Source of the DNA: Anthoceros angustus
Taxonomy: Eukaryota; Streptophyta; Anthocerotopsida; Anthocerotales; Anthocerotaceae
Length of the DNA: 64,000 nucleotides
Assembly (NCBI GenBank): GCA_010909165.1
Contig: MU008160.1
Span: 1,984,001-2,048,000 of the forward strand
Direction of reading: 5' to 3'
A program made the translations under genes and the position numbers. This document shows positions 11,041-22,236 of this stretch, piece after piece. The notes below the pieces were generated by a model that was given only the letters and a program-made list of their open reading frames with translations, ran no database searches and was not told the DNA's origin. The stretch's first letter is position 1, and every line of letters begins with the position of its first letter.

Positions 11041-12130
11041 GAGTCACAAGTCTAAGCTTCATCACTCCATGGTCCACTTCTAATGAACGTAAAGAACCTA
11101 ATGCCTTCCTGCATCAGCGCCTACGTCAGATCATCTATGTCTGAAGCTTCTAACGAGGATTGTTCATGTCTGTGCCTTGCGGTGATGACCAGATATCACT
11201 ATCCCTTTGATCTTTAACCGATTGATTCTTGCTTGCAAAGTGTACAGGTCGTCCTGTCTAGGTTACAGACCTGAAGAGGAGCACATTGTCAAGCATCAAG
11301 GGATGAAGTGATGGGGTTGGCAAAAGGGCATCATTTCATACCTGCAATACAACAACGGCAGGGCAACGGCTCTCGAGACTCCCTGCATCAGATCCGATCC
11401 GCATGTGGTATAGAAACGGATCAAGCCCGTGCCTCGAAATGCTGTGGTAGAAATCCAGGATGGACGAAAGGTGACTAGTCATGGGACTTGAGTGCCTGTA
11501 GTCTTCCTACACGCAATGACGGTCACTGATCTCAACAACAAACTGCCTCTCCAAACTCGCATTTGTAGCATACAAGCAGGTGGTGGAGGATGAATGCGGT
11601 GGAGCCACTGGCCGAGGGCCTTCCTGCTGCGAGCACACTACAGACTTGTGCTTGCTGCACCACCCGGAACGCCCCTTGTTCCACGGAATTGGCTGGAACT
11701 TCTGGATCCCGATTGTCCTGCCCTTGGACCAGCCACATAGCACGTACCCCTCTTCCAGCTTTTTCTGGACTGGCTGCCGCAGGGGATGATTTGCGGAGCA
11801 GCTGGAGAGACCAATGTACGACGGACAAAGTGAACACAACTGCCGCTTCTCTTTGTCTATCATCAGCTACTTCTGAACAGGCTAAGAACCATACTACAGG
11901 TAGTATATACAACGTGTGCAAGGTTCATGGTAAGTAAGCTCTTTTCTGTCATGTAAGCTCACAAATTGATTGGCATTTTTCGGTGTGTGAGGACGTTCAT
12001 TCGTTTATTCCAGCTTTTGTTTTTTTTTAACTTGCTCTGGAATTGATCAATTGATCTTCGCAAACTTTTCTTTTTCTACCTGCTCTGGACTCGGCAGCTC
12101 CGCAGGCTGGATCCAGCCTGCAACAACGAA
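11041..12130. other. Intergenic; one unexplained open frame on each strand
   Basis: Open frames of 118-129 codons exist on the minus strand (11,507-11,921) and 115 codons on the plus strand (11,590-11,937). None has a family motif, signal peptide or compositional support, and they overlap in opposite directions. I do not call a gene here. Confidence 0.4.
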
Positions 12131-12556
12131 GTGAGCAGCTTGAGGCGGAAGTCTGGACGTGGTAATTTCAAGGCGCCCTCGAGCGTGAGGCGGATTCTGA
12201 TGAGCGCTGCACACTCGTCCGAATTGAAGAACAAGTACGACGTGGGTTCTGTTCCGGTCAGGAAGGAGGATGAGGTCCTGGTCGTGCGCGGATCTCACAA
12301 GGGGCACGAGGGCAAGGTCATCCAGGGCTAGAGGAAGAAGTGGGTTATACACATCGAACGCGTTCAGCGGGAGAGAGCGAACGGCACAACGGTGCATGTT
12401 GGAATCCATCCTTCCAAGGTGGTCATAACCAAGTTGAGGCTAAACAAGGACAGAAAGTCCTTGTTGGAGAGACAAGGCAAAGGCCAGGACGCAACTAAGG
12501 GCAAGGGCAAATTTACTGTGGAGGACGTTGCAGCTTCCATTCAGGATGTCGCTTAG
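12131..12556 (+). pseudogene. 60S ribosomal protein L26 (uL24) pseudogene
   Basis: The frame matches eukaryotic L26 over nearly its full length of about 140 residues: APSSVRR, the KOW-like [13 protein letters not shown], then [30 protein letters not shown] and a C-terminal [12 protein letters not shown]. There is no intron. Two lesions are clear. The normal initiator and first residues are missing (the alignable part begins at a GTG), and a TAG at 12,329-12,331 interrupts the KOW domain where the family has an aromatic residue. It looks like a processed or decayed copy of a ribosomal protein gene located elsewhere. Its 3' end faces that of PSF1. Confidence 0.85.
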
Positions 12557-12762
12557 AAGTCCATTTGCCTGTGATTTTAGGGCTAGTCCGGTATTAGAGC
12601 TAGAGCTGGATTAAGAGGTTGAGACAGAAGGACGAAAGTTGTCAGCCAGAAACTGGCAAAGACATATTCCGTAATTGGAAAGGAAAATGTTGCCGAACTA
12701 CCACTTGTTACAGCAAACAGCCCGAGTTGATTCAATGGGTTCTCCCTCAAGATTTTGCTTCA

Positions 12763-14062
12763 CTACTCGAGCACCTCCTCAAGGAGACCCTGCCAGAGAC
12801 GGAAAAGCAGTGTCATCAACTGACACTTGCTGAAGCAAAAGATGTGGTTGGGAACCTTCATGGTACGTAGTTATAACCTGTGCGACTAGAGGTTCCGCTT
12901 CAGTGCGCGTCATGAAATGGATGGAGTTGCGGATAAGTGACGTTGATTGGTCCCCCACCAACACCTCTCCAACGTTCTCCAAGACTCTCACCTGTACGTA
13001 TGGATCCTTCGGAGGAGTGGCGTCCTGAAAAGTTGAAGACCTCATCGTCAACACTATGGTTCTAAAAGCCTGCATTTGCAGGACAGAGCTAGGGGTTGTT
13101 GGACTTACAACAGTTAGATCCAGATCTATGTTCGACATGTGCGTTCCCAGCAGCGTAGAGTAGTCCTTGAAGAACTCCTTTTCTGAATGGCTCAGCTTCT
13201 CCTGTATATCCTGGGGTAATACGGCTCCCAGCTCCCACCTTAGACGACGTATCCTTTCCGCACGATTATACCTGAAGCAATCGGTGTGGTATACATTAGC
13301 GTTCGCAAACTAAGAGTCAAGGTGGAGAAAGGATCAGCAGTGTACGCTATCCAGAGACTGATCGAACCTGGACCTAGATTGAGAACTAGTCTGTAAAACA
13401 AATGCACAAAAACGGATTGATTGTAGCTCAAATCAGTCTAAGCTATCCAGATGTTGATCAAAACTAAACTCAGAGCTAGTCTGCCAAACACCAAACCGGC
13501 ATTGGTTTGCAACAGAAACCTGAAACGAGGCCTTCGTAATTGATTCCAAGTAGGCAACATACACATAAGCTAAGAGACAGCGCTTGTTACGAAGTATGCT
13601 GCAATGGTGAATGTATCCTCCCACATAGTCCGGTCCTTCAGTAGTCTGCACGTCTACACCCTCTTCCTCCATCTTCCTGGCAGACATCCATTTTAGGACA
13701 CCGACACTAGGTAGCAAACTGCTGACACACCTCCAGAAACACACGAAATAAAACACTTGACTGCACGTTAAGGTAGTGCGGAAAGGCACATACCGAAATC
13801 CGTTCTCCACCAGTTGGTGGTGCTCATGTATGTCTTCCAGAGCACCAGTGAAGATGTCCTCCTGCGTCCAGCAAATGAGGTACAATCATCCAAACTTACC
13901 ATCCGCCAGGGAGCCTAAACTCCACATTGAAAATTGAAACCTTGAAACCCTTGAAGCCAACGCTTGCAACCACTTGCTCACTTTGAAAGGAAGGATGCGA
14001 TGATCCTCACAGCCCTTAAGCTCATGCACCAACGACGACGCCTTCCTCCCATACATAGCCAT
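12763..14062 (-). CDS. PSF1: GINS complex subunit PSF1
   Basis: PSF1 is a subunit of the GINS tetramer, which joins CDC45 and MCM2-7 in the replicative helicase in the nucleus. Six exons on the minus strand: 14062-13982, 13861-13794, 13676-13563, 13271-13109, 13024-12878 and 12789-12763. All introns are GT-AG and phases match throughout, giving 199 residues, the normal size for PSF1. Landmarks are MYGRKA at the start, GVDVQTT, LRNKRCLLAYVYNRAERI (A-domain helices), EKEFFKDYSTLL, DLDLTV, PPKDPYVQVRVLENVG and the terminal GLLEEVLE. The start may be Met1 or the second ATG two codons on (MYGRKA is the usual family start). It lies head-to-head with a small membrane protein gene about 150 bp away. 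Confidence 0.92.
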
Positions 14063-14207
14063 GTGCTCGATCTGCCAGTCCAACTCAGGAGCCCGCTTCC
14101 CACTTCCAGCTACTGAAAGCCCTAGAACTGTTTGAACGCGACACAAACACGAACCGGATCCCGAACCAAAATTGCTAGGGTTGGGACGGCTTATTGCGAT
14201 GTCCACC
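14063..14207. promoter_or_regulatory. Bidirectional promoter region between PSF1 and a small membrane protein gene
   Basis: Only 145 bp separate the two divergent start codons, so both genes must use this interval and each other's 5' sequence. No clear TATA box is seen. Confidence 0.5.
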
Positions 14208-14662
14208 ATGGAAGGGAGCAACCAGCACGCGGCACCGCCTCCCGAGTTCTTGAAAGGGTCTGTTGTTTCGATGTGTTCTCACAAGCCATTCGAGCTCGTG
14301 TGCCTGATCTGAATGAGCTTGCTTGAAAATTTTCAGCTGGCGATGCAAGAGCCGTCAGCACTGGCAACAGGGAGTGATACATTGTGATTTTGGTGACCTG
14401 CAGGGGTTGGGTTTTTTCTGTTGTCGGCACGCTGATCTCCATCCCTGTGGGGATAAGACGCAAGAGCCTGACTCCGCTGGTATTTTTCAGCACGACTGGT
14501 GCTATGCTGGACATCATTCTCAGCACCCAGTATCACGAGTGGGAGAAGAAGGAGCATGCCCGGCTCCAAAAAAGCACTGTTGAACAGAATGGACAGCAGA
14601 TTGCTCTAGGACGTGGGGATGTCATACTAGGAGACAACCAGCAGACCGAAGAGCTCAAGTAG
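14208..14662 (+). CDS. Small conserved membrane protein (about 116 aa)
   Basis: Two exons, 14208-14299 and 14404-14662, joined by a 104-bp GT-AG intron, give 116 residues: an N-terminal part rich in Pro/His/Ala, then KPFELVGWVFSVVGTL, an IPVGIRRKSLTPLVFF segment and GAMLDIILSTQYHEWE, ending in a polar Gln/Glu-rich tail. One or two hydrophobic segments (about residues 31-60) suggest a membrane protein. I recall similar small plant proteins of unknown function (an uncharacterised conserved family with KS-PLVFF-TTG-MLDI), but cannot name it with confidence. The stop codon lies in a 68-bp tandem duplication. It is divergent from PSF1 and convergent with the VWA-Cache gene. Confidence 0.65.
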
Positions 14663-14772
14663 TACATCAAGGATTTCTCTTTGGGAGTCTTTCTCATGGT
14701 TTGCACCAGCAGACCGAAGAGCTCAAGTAGTACATCAAGGATTTCTCTTTGGGAGTCTTTCTCATGGTTTGC
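14637..14772 (+). repeat. 68-bp tandem duplication across a stop codon
   Basis: Two nearly identical 68-bp copies (14637-14704 and 14705-14772). The first contains the last codons and the TAG of the small membrane protein gene; the second repeats them in the 3' untranslated region. The near identity indicates a recent event or an assembly duplication. Confidence 0.85.
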
Positions 14773-14976
14773 GGTGATGAAACTTGTTGTGCAAGCTAAC
14801 CGGGGACATGATTTCGTGAGAGTCGTGACGAATTGGGATCACTCGTGACAATTGGTATCTACACAAGATTGAAAACTCGTATAGTTTGGACTTGTAAGAT
14901 ATTCCATGTAAACATTGTCACTCCCGTCGTCAGTGATGTCTTCATTTTGCACAATGATAAGTTGTTGCAAGCCTCA

Positions 14977-17462
14977 TCATAGTTTTTCGTTTTTCTTCAC
15001 TTCTGGCGAGGTCCCTACTCTGGTTTCCCCGCCAGGTATCGTTCCCTGAATTATGTCGTTGATTTGTGGTCCTGGACAGCACCACTCTCTGATTTTGCTT
15101 CGGAAAATAAATACCAGGACTATGAACACCAGTGCAGCTGTAAAGCCTACAGCCACTCCTACATAGACAGCAGTCCTGTTGGGTTTCGGGGCTGGGGCTG
15201 GGGCTGGGGCTGGGGCTGGGATCCCTCCACACGAAGAGCAGCAGGCCATGTCACTATATGTATGCTGGAAGTCTGTCCGAGGACAAATTCCAGTGGAGGG
15301 GCCATTGCCACAGGTAGTCGCTGGGTCGGTTGCCTGCAAAACGGAGCTGTTAGGGACAAGGTAAGCAGAAAGGTAAATGTTTGGTTCTTCTGGAGAATCA
15401 ACTTACAGGTAGTGCGCATGATAGACTAGCGCCTGTGGCAGCAGCATTGGTAACCACTACCCCCCCCATCCTCTTCTGTAGAGCATTATCAATCGATCCT
15501 TGCAACGGAAGACTAAGGGACGCCTTTTGGATCAAGATGCCTGCTACTCCAATCAACTCCATGCCATCCCTTGTCATAACTGCAGTGAAGCTGGATGAGA
15601 CCTTCCATCACAATGGATCAAGAGAAAGGAGCCTGCCGTGCCGAATGGGAGTACCTGGGTAGGTGACTTCGATGACGGGCCCCAGTCCGTCGTAGTCGGT
15701 GTATCTCCCTAGCCAATAGGGCTTAGGGAAAACTGCTACATGGGCTCGAGCAAAGAAGGAAAACAGAGATCGGATTCCAAACAGAGGATTTTGCAGGTTG
15801 GCTACTACCTCGTAAGAACCTCCTACCGTGCAGGCAATGTTTGTGAGATTCCCCATGGCTGAAGAGCTTGTCACTCCAACACTGTACATGAGGACTTTCA
15901 CCTGTTGCTTCTCAAGCTCTTGGAGGACGGGATTCAGCTCCTCCACATTGACATAGTCCCCAAAATTTCCATCCGTCAAAACTACCACCACCTGTTGTAG
16001 ATGATCCCGGAATGAGAATTCTACCAGCAAAGAGAGTTTTTGTCAGCGTAAGAAAACTGTCTGGTGGGGGGATCATTACCTTGATTGCATCTCTTGGAGC
16101 TGCATCAAGCAGAGAAAGAGCTGAAGACAACCCAGCAGTATAATTGGCTACTCCTTGGTTGCTGGAAACGTTTAGACTTTCCACGGCCTTCGTCAGATTG
16201 AGCAGTTGCGCACTGCTTGGATCCGGACCTGTGAGTGGAACAGTCAACTGGGGCCACAGACGCAGTGAGAATTTTCCGCAAAGCTATGACCCCAGCCAGC
16301 TCTTAAGTAACCATGAAATGTGAGACCTTGCCTTTGCACCCAACTGGATGGCTGTGTTATTGCCGTCGAAGGTAATCACCGAAGCTTCATCTGTTGCTGA
16401 CAGTGTGTTCAACAGATTCCTAGTAGTGGTTTGGCAGATCTGCAGGAATGACGTTGCGGTGGTGACTGCTCCCAGTCCTCCCATGGAGTAACTGGAGTCC
16501 AATAGTATGACAAGACTCTTCTTTACACCAATACCTCCATTGTACCTGTCCAACGTAAACACATACCCATCTTGCAGATAGCACATAATTCAGGTGCAAC
16601 CGACTGCTCTTAGCAACATATCCAGATTCGCTCCTTACCAGGGCCGTTGTCTCACATCGTAGTGGTTGCAATCTACCAGAGCCTGGGAAGAAAACCATCC
16701 CGAGATGAGCTGCTGCAAGAGGCCAAGGGCGAAAGCGTCTCGCAAGATGTTTCCTAGTATATACTATCTCACCCTGCCAGGATAGAAGCGATGGGGACCT
16801 TCTACGCTGCCCACGGCATGGTTGAAAAACTCAGCACCCGTTCTGCTCGTTGCCAGGGACTTGAAGACAGCGTCATCCAGCGCACGCTGAGAGCAGATGG
16901 CATTCTTCACTTCGGGAGGAACTCCACCTATGCTATCAATGGGTGCCCTGCATTTGTAGGATCAGCATGGATGAATGGTCTGGTGAAGCAGAGACCCCAG
17001 GATACGCAACCTCAAATCTCACCTCACATAACTCCTGTCGTAAGACACCAACCCAGAGTCGCACACAGTGCCATTCCCATCTTGGCAACCTGTGTGGTTC
17101 AAGATTGACGCACACTCCAGCTGTTCTAGGTCCCCTAACACATAATCGCAAGGTCCTCTGGTGCAATTTTCCGGGGAATCACATGTTGCCACCAGCTCTG
17201 CCACATCCCGCAGAACTCCCCAGTCAGCAAGTGAGCTTCTACACATTCTGGTCAACACGTATGCCGAATCTCGCTTACCGCAGGTGTTTTCGTGGTTAAT
17301 TGTAGCCTGTTGCGCTATCAGCTGCACCTGATTCTCCTTCTCATCCAAGAATGCGTCAATGGCAGATGGGCTGGGGGCTGGCCCATCAGCAAACAAGCAA
17401 GCGCAATTTGTGAGCACCAGGTACACCAACATCCACCTTGCTGACCATCCAGCCATAGCCAT
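14977..17462 (-). CDS. VWA-Cache single-pass membrane protein (alpha2-delta/CACHD1-like)
   Basis: Eight exons on the minus strand: 17462-17023, 16947-16773, 16682-16639, 16545-16332, 16247-16080, 15991-15655, 15579-15407 and 15333-14977; all phases match, giving 635 residues. Order: signal peptide (1-26); Cys-rich N-terminal region; VWA_N-like part ending RFYPGR, then VDCNHYDVRQRPW; VWA domain with the metal-site motif LLDSSYSM (DxSxS) and VVVLTDGNFGD; a Cache-like part with MTRDGMELIGVAGI; a C-terminal Cys-rich stretch; an Ala-Pro repeat; one membrane helix (YVGVAVGFTAALVFIVLVF); and a short basic cytoplasmic tail. This is the plan of calcium-channel alpha2-delta and CACHD1 proteins. One intron (16331-16248) has a GC donor. 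Function in plants is unknown; an extracellular ligand- or metal-binding role is inferred. Confidence 0.85.
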
Positions 17463-18438
17463 GATCTGAGCTCTTGCGTCCCGATGTCTTCAACGAGAGT
17501 ACGGTCGTGATTGCCCAATCTCAAATCCGATCTATCCATATCCAGTCCGGAGTCGAATTTGACGATGTCAAGGCAAGCTTAGTCTTTGTAACTAACGGCG
17601 GGCTGGACGTGTGATTAAGTATTTTAAACTAAGAGGAGGCGAGTAAAAGGGTGGGCGTAAGGCGTAACGAACTGGTCCTTTCTTGGCAGGTTCAAGCCAA
17701 TTGACTGCGGTCAGCCCCTCTGCTTCATGATGGCCCGGAGCCCCGGCCGGACTGGTCACTCGGCCGCATGAGCTCCTCCTGTCTCAGAGCTCGGAACAGC
17801 ACAGCGATCAATGAGCATGGCAGGCGTTCCTGACGGATGCGTTACACAGCTTGGAGCAAGAAAGATCTGCAGCTGCATCCAACAAGATATGCGCATTCTT
17901 GCAGCCTCTGAAACTCAAGGACTTGAGAGCACTTCGCGATTAAGAGCTGCGCACCTTGTTGATGAATTGATTTTGATCTGTCACTTTCCTGCATGCTGGA
18001 CGAGCCACAGCACGACAACAGGTAGCCAAGGCTTGGTCTGCGCGGGTTTCTTGAAGGTGTGCATGCGGAATTTTGATTACTGGGAACGATTCTTGCAGCT
18101 TTCAGGCATCACAAGCATTTGATTAAAGATTCTCGATGGAACGAGTTCACGGAGTATAGGTTTGAGGAAGTCGAGAGAGGAGTTCTTTGTGGAAGCAAAG
18201 GCCGGGAATTCCGAGCTGTAGGTAACGGTGATATAGATACCAAGTATTGATTGACCTACAACAATGTTCTGGCTCCGGCGAGTGATCCATGGAACAGACT
18301 GGCTTTCAGCGCTCCGGACAGTGTACGAAAACCGTGTGCAACGATCAATCTTTTCCAGGAATTGGTTTTGATCTATCGGGACGGGGTAGGCGGAAGGAAA
18401 GAGGGAAATTGGCGGGCTTGGTGGAGCACGACTAGTCC
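17463..18438. other. Intergenic region between VWA-Cache and GT47 genes
   Basis: This contains the divergent promoters of the two genes. From about 18,279 onward the sequence (beginning GATCCATGGAACAGACTGGC) is also found upstream of the downstream GT47 pseudogene at about 22,083. It therefore belongs to the tandem duplication unit. No other feature is recognised. Confidence 0.5.
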
Positions 18439-20271
18439 ATGGGGCTGAAGCGTCAAAGCTCTTTCTCGGCGCGCCTTATGCGGATGCTGGTTGTCCCTTC
18501 GATGTTTCTCGTGATCGCAGTTTGTGTTTGGAGTGTCTTGATTATTGCCCCGCTCTCGTTACCGTGCGGGGAATCATGTTATACCTTGTTAGATATGCTT
18601 GCCATCAACCCTGCTCTTCAAGTGGACCCAGATGCTGTGCACATTGCCGGAAATTCTCTGGCGATCGATCTTGAGACAGGTTCTGTCGAGCAGCCTCTGG
18701 ATTCTTGGCCAGTGGGAAACGTGCAGGGCATGCATCACGCCTTCAACCTTGTTGGAGATGTCAATCTCCTGACTTCCTCTTCGTTCGAGGATTCGGAGAA
18801 AGAGAAAGCTTCGTATTTGAGTGGGAGTATGGGATTATTGCGCTCGCAAACATATCGGTCGGCCAGAGCACCAGAGGGAAGACAGAATGGGGAGCAAGGA
18901 AGCAACAGGATGCCTGACGAGGAAAGCATTGTAAGAGATTCAAAGCTTCAGGCACGAAGCACTGGCAGGCCATCGGAAAACGAGGTGCTAGCAGGGGTGA
19001 TGGCCGACATGGAAACGCTCCGAATTTCCGGAGCTCCTCTTACAGTCAAGCAGAATTCCACTGGTTCCGAATCTTGTGATGAGAGATACGTGTATGTCTA
19101 CGATCTGCCGAGTAAGTTCAACGCGGATTTGGTTGCCAATTGCAGCACGATCATGCCCTGGCACAGTCTTTGCGCGTTCTTTTCAAATTCTGGAATGGGC
19201 AAGGTGAGGTATGATCAAGCTTTGGTACCTTCTGGCAGGTGGTTTGAGACTCTACAATACTCTCTGGAGGTTCTGTTTCATGCTAAACTTCTGCACTACA
19301 GGTGCCTGACTTCCGATCCAGCTTCTGCTTCTTTGTTCTACATCCCCTTCTATGCAGGGCTTGATGTCTTGCATTGGAACTTTGCCTCCAACACCACTAC
19401 TCAACAGCGAGATCAACTGTCCCATGATCTGGTCCAGTGGCTGGAGACGCAGACGTGGTGGCATCGGAAAGGTGGGAGAGATCACGTCCTGGTGCTTGGC
19501 AAAATCACCTGGGATTTCAGAAGGGTGGACAACAAAACTACGTCCTGGGGCAGCTGCATGCTCAATCTTCCTCAGATGCAGAACCTAACAAAGCTCTTGA
19601 TTGAACGGGACCCCTGGCATGTGAACGATATCGGAGTGCCTCATCCAACCTATTTCCACCCTTCCTCAGATGACGACATCCGGTTATGGCAGCAGCTTGC
19701 ACTGAACAGTCCCAGAGACAGTTTTGTCAGCTTCGCGGGGATGCCAAGGCCTGGTGACCCCAACAACATCCGTACTCGGCTTATCCAACAGTGTGACGAG
19801 AAGAGGAATGCGAGTCTGTGTCGGGTATTGAAGTGCCACAAGCATCTCTGTCTTAAGCCGGAGGCCACAATGAAGCTCTTTCTGAATTCGCACTTCTGTA
19901 TGCAACCAGGGGGGGACAGTCCCACCAGACGGTCTATCTTTGACTCCCTGATCGCTGGCTGTATTCCAGTCCTTTTTGATCCTTATTCTGCTTATGCTCA
20001 ATATCCGTGGCACCTGCCCAAGGATTCTGATTCTTACTCAGTATATATTCCTCAGGAGGATGTGCGGAAGGGGATCGTGGATGTAGTGTCCATACTCCAA
20101 CAGGTGCCGGAGTCCAAATTGGAACAAATGAGGAAAACCATTCTGCTTGAAATTATGCCTCATCTGCTGTATGCACAGCCGGGTGCAAAGCTTTCGGTAT
20201 TTAACGATGCTTTTGATGTCAGCCTCCAAAACACCATGCACAGGGCTTATACTCGATCTTCAGATATGTAA
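18439..20271 (+). CDS. GT47 exostosin-family glycosyltransferase, MUR3-like
   Basis: An intact intronless frame of 610 residues. It is a type II Golgi membrane protein: short basic tail, membrane anchor at about residues 15-38, a low-complexity stem to about 210, then the GT47 catalytic domain. Diagnostic parts are YVYVYDLPSKFN (about 216), FYIPFYAGLDV, WWHRKGGRDHVLVLGKITWDFRR, VPHPTYFHP and the donor-site block PTRRSIFDSLIAGCIPVLF (about 495), followed by WHLPKDSDSYSVYIP. These match the clade with MUR3/KATAMARI1 xyloglucan galactosyltransferases, so the likely role is adding a sugar to hemicellulose side chains. The precise acceptor and sugar cannot be read from sequence. A second Met start is unlikely because the chosen one directly precedes the basic tail and anchor. 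A tandem pseudogene copy lies 2 kb downstream. Confidence 0.88.
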   Translation: MGLKRQSSFSARLMRMLVVPSMFLVIAVCVWSVLIIAPLSLPCGESCYTLLDMLAINPALQVDPDAVHIAGNSLAIDLETGSVEQPLDSWPVGNVQGMHHAFNLVGDVNLLTSSSFEDSEKEKASYLSGSMGLLRSQTYRSARAPEGRQNGEQGSNRMPDEESIVRDSKLQARSTGRPSENEVLAGVMADMETLRISGAPLTVKQNSTGSESCDERYVYVYDLPSKFNADLVANCSTIMPWHSLCAFFSNSGMGKVRYDQALVPSGRWFETLQYSLEVLFHAKLLHYRCLTSDPASASLFYIPFYAGLDVLHWNFASNTTTQQRDQLSHDLVQWLETQTWWHRKGGRDHVLVLGKITWDFRRVDNKTTSWGSCMLNLPQMQNLTKLLIERDPWHVNDIGVPHPTYFHPSSDDDIRLWQQLALNSPRDSFVSFAGMPRPGDPNNIRTRLIQQCDEKRNASLCRVLKCHKHLCLKPEATMKLFLNSHFCMQPGGDSPTRRSIFDSLIAGCIPVLFDPYSAYAQYPWHLPKDSDSYSVYIPQEDVRKGIVDVVSILQQVPESKLEQMRKTILLEIMPHLLYAQPGAKLSVFNDAFDVSLQNTMHRAYTRSSDM

Positions 20272-22082
20272 ATTATATCCAATATCAGTAGATAATCAAA
20301 GTGTGAGTCTAGTTTCCTATATGGTTGAACCCTATTACCAATTGTTTGTAGGTACCTATTGCAAGAATAGAGACTTGGCACAGTGTTCACACTAACATCA
20401 TAATTTTTATGAACACTCAAATCAAAATCATAATTTTTAAGGAGTTAATAATGTAACAAGAACAGCTCTTTTTCCTATTTATTTTTGCTAGCTTAGGTTG
20501 AGGATAATAAAAGTGGCATTCTATACATAATTATGTACTTGAATATTATAAAAAGATTAAAATATTTAAAAAGTAGGAAAATAAATATTATAAAATAAAT
20601 TAATAAGATCGAATTAGCCAACCAAGTGGATCCTTACCAAGGCAAACACTTACCATATTTTAGGTTGTTATAATTGGTAAAAACTATATAGATTATTTAT
20701 ATATTATTTTTTAACTTTATTTATCAATCTTACATAATTTGTCTCAACATAAATTCAATGATTATTTTAACAAATATCTTATAATATCTAAGTCATATAT
20801 ACCACTGATTAAGTGATGGCTTGACAGGTCCCTATTGGATAAGATCCGTGCTGGAATGATGAAAGCTAGTACTTCATATGTGGCAAAGCACTGGGCATAA
20901 AACCAATAGAGGGGGAGAATTTGGAGTCTGCATTCCGCTGAAAAACATATAATGCAAAGCACAATTACTATTACTCGTGCGATTACATACATGACCTTGG
21001 TGTACAAAAACCATCTCCGGAATTTGAGGCGAAAAAAGGCCGAAAAAGCACGAGAAAAACAATCCAAGGGCTGCAACGCGAAACAGTAGCAACCGAAAAG
21101 CCCGAAAGAGGTGTCCCCGTACAGCGCGCCCCACCCCCTACCCGTAACCCGTTTACGGATTGTTCCTCGCGTGACATACGTCGCGGGTTCGACTCTTGTG
21201 GGCGGAAACGGCCAAGTGGTGGCAGATGTACCAGGGCCCAGGTGGTCGCTTTTGAGAATAGGCTTCTACACCTCCACCCATAATGACGACGTCTTGGTTA
21301 GAGTCAAAGCGCGGCATCCAAGGCGCCGGGGATCGAAACTGACGGCACGTCCTCGTCAGGCAGCCCAGACAGCAATACATGCAGGAGCGGCCTCCCGATT
21401 CCAGGCCCGCCGGGGTTCGAATCCGGCTGTGTCCTCCCGGGTCGGAGGCCTTCATGCTAAATACACCATACAAAAATGCAAGACCTTTCCCCAAGGCGGC
21501 CTAAACATCGTAAAGCAGCCTGGACGGTGGACACCCTGGACATAACAGCACGTGTTGGAGGCAGATGCTCGCCACGAGCCGATCACCTTGGATCGGTGGC
21601 TGCAACAACATACAGGCATACAGATCGATGGCAGTCGGCCGAGATGGGCATGACTTGAGAAGCGGCTTTTTCGCTTCAATGGTCAAGGTTCCTCTGATGC
21701 GAGACAACCAGCCAGAGATTGTTCCAAAACAAGCACTTGGGAGAAAATAGCACATGAGAGAACAGGTGACTGTAAGATAATCACGTCAAAGACTTGCATG
21801 ATGAGCCCATGGATGCAGGGAGATGAGGAAATAGACAAATGTCGGAGAACAAGCGGGGGATCTGAAGATTGGTGAAAAACGAGGGCAGGGAGCCTGGAGA
21901 AAATAGGCCCAGTTTGAGAGCGGAGGTGAACGATATTCGTCCGAACAGATCGGTCTGCATGACATGAAGGCTGTAATGTAAACCATAGTGGAGCAGAAAT
22001 AGAAACAGCACAAACACGAGGTACGTAAAGAATGCCAAATCCGAGGCCCGCTTAGATTATTGTGACCCGGCAGTCCAGGAGC
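20272..22082. other. Spacer between the GT47 copies; AT-rich, then a repeat-like part
   Basis: 20,280-20,820 is AT-rich without coding signal. 21,130-21,440 contains two tRNA B-box-like motifs, GGGTTCGACTC (about 21,185) and GGGGTTCGAATCC (about 21,413), without a pairing acceptor stem, suggesting a SINE-like or decayed tRNA-derived repeat. The open frames there lack family motifs. The rest is unassigned. Confidence 0.45.
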
Positions 22083-22236
22083 AATCCATGGAACAGACTG
22101 GCATCCCGCGCTCCATGACACCCGTCAGTCCAGACTGTGTAAAAAAACTATGTGCAACGATGGATCTCCGCCAGGAATTGGTTTCACTCTCTCAGAAAGC
22201 TGGAGGTTGGCGGAGGTGCTGGAGGACGGCACTTCC

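Noticed and set aside
11507-11937. Overlapping frames of about 120 codons on both strands
   Set aside because: No recognisable domain, start context or intron support; mutually antisense.
21350-21440. A tRNA gene suggested by GGGGTTCGAATCC
   Set aside because: No acceptor, D or anticodon arm pairs around it; only a B-box-like motif is present.
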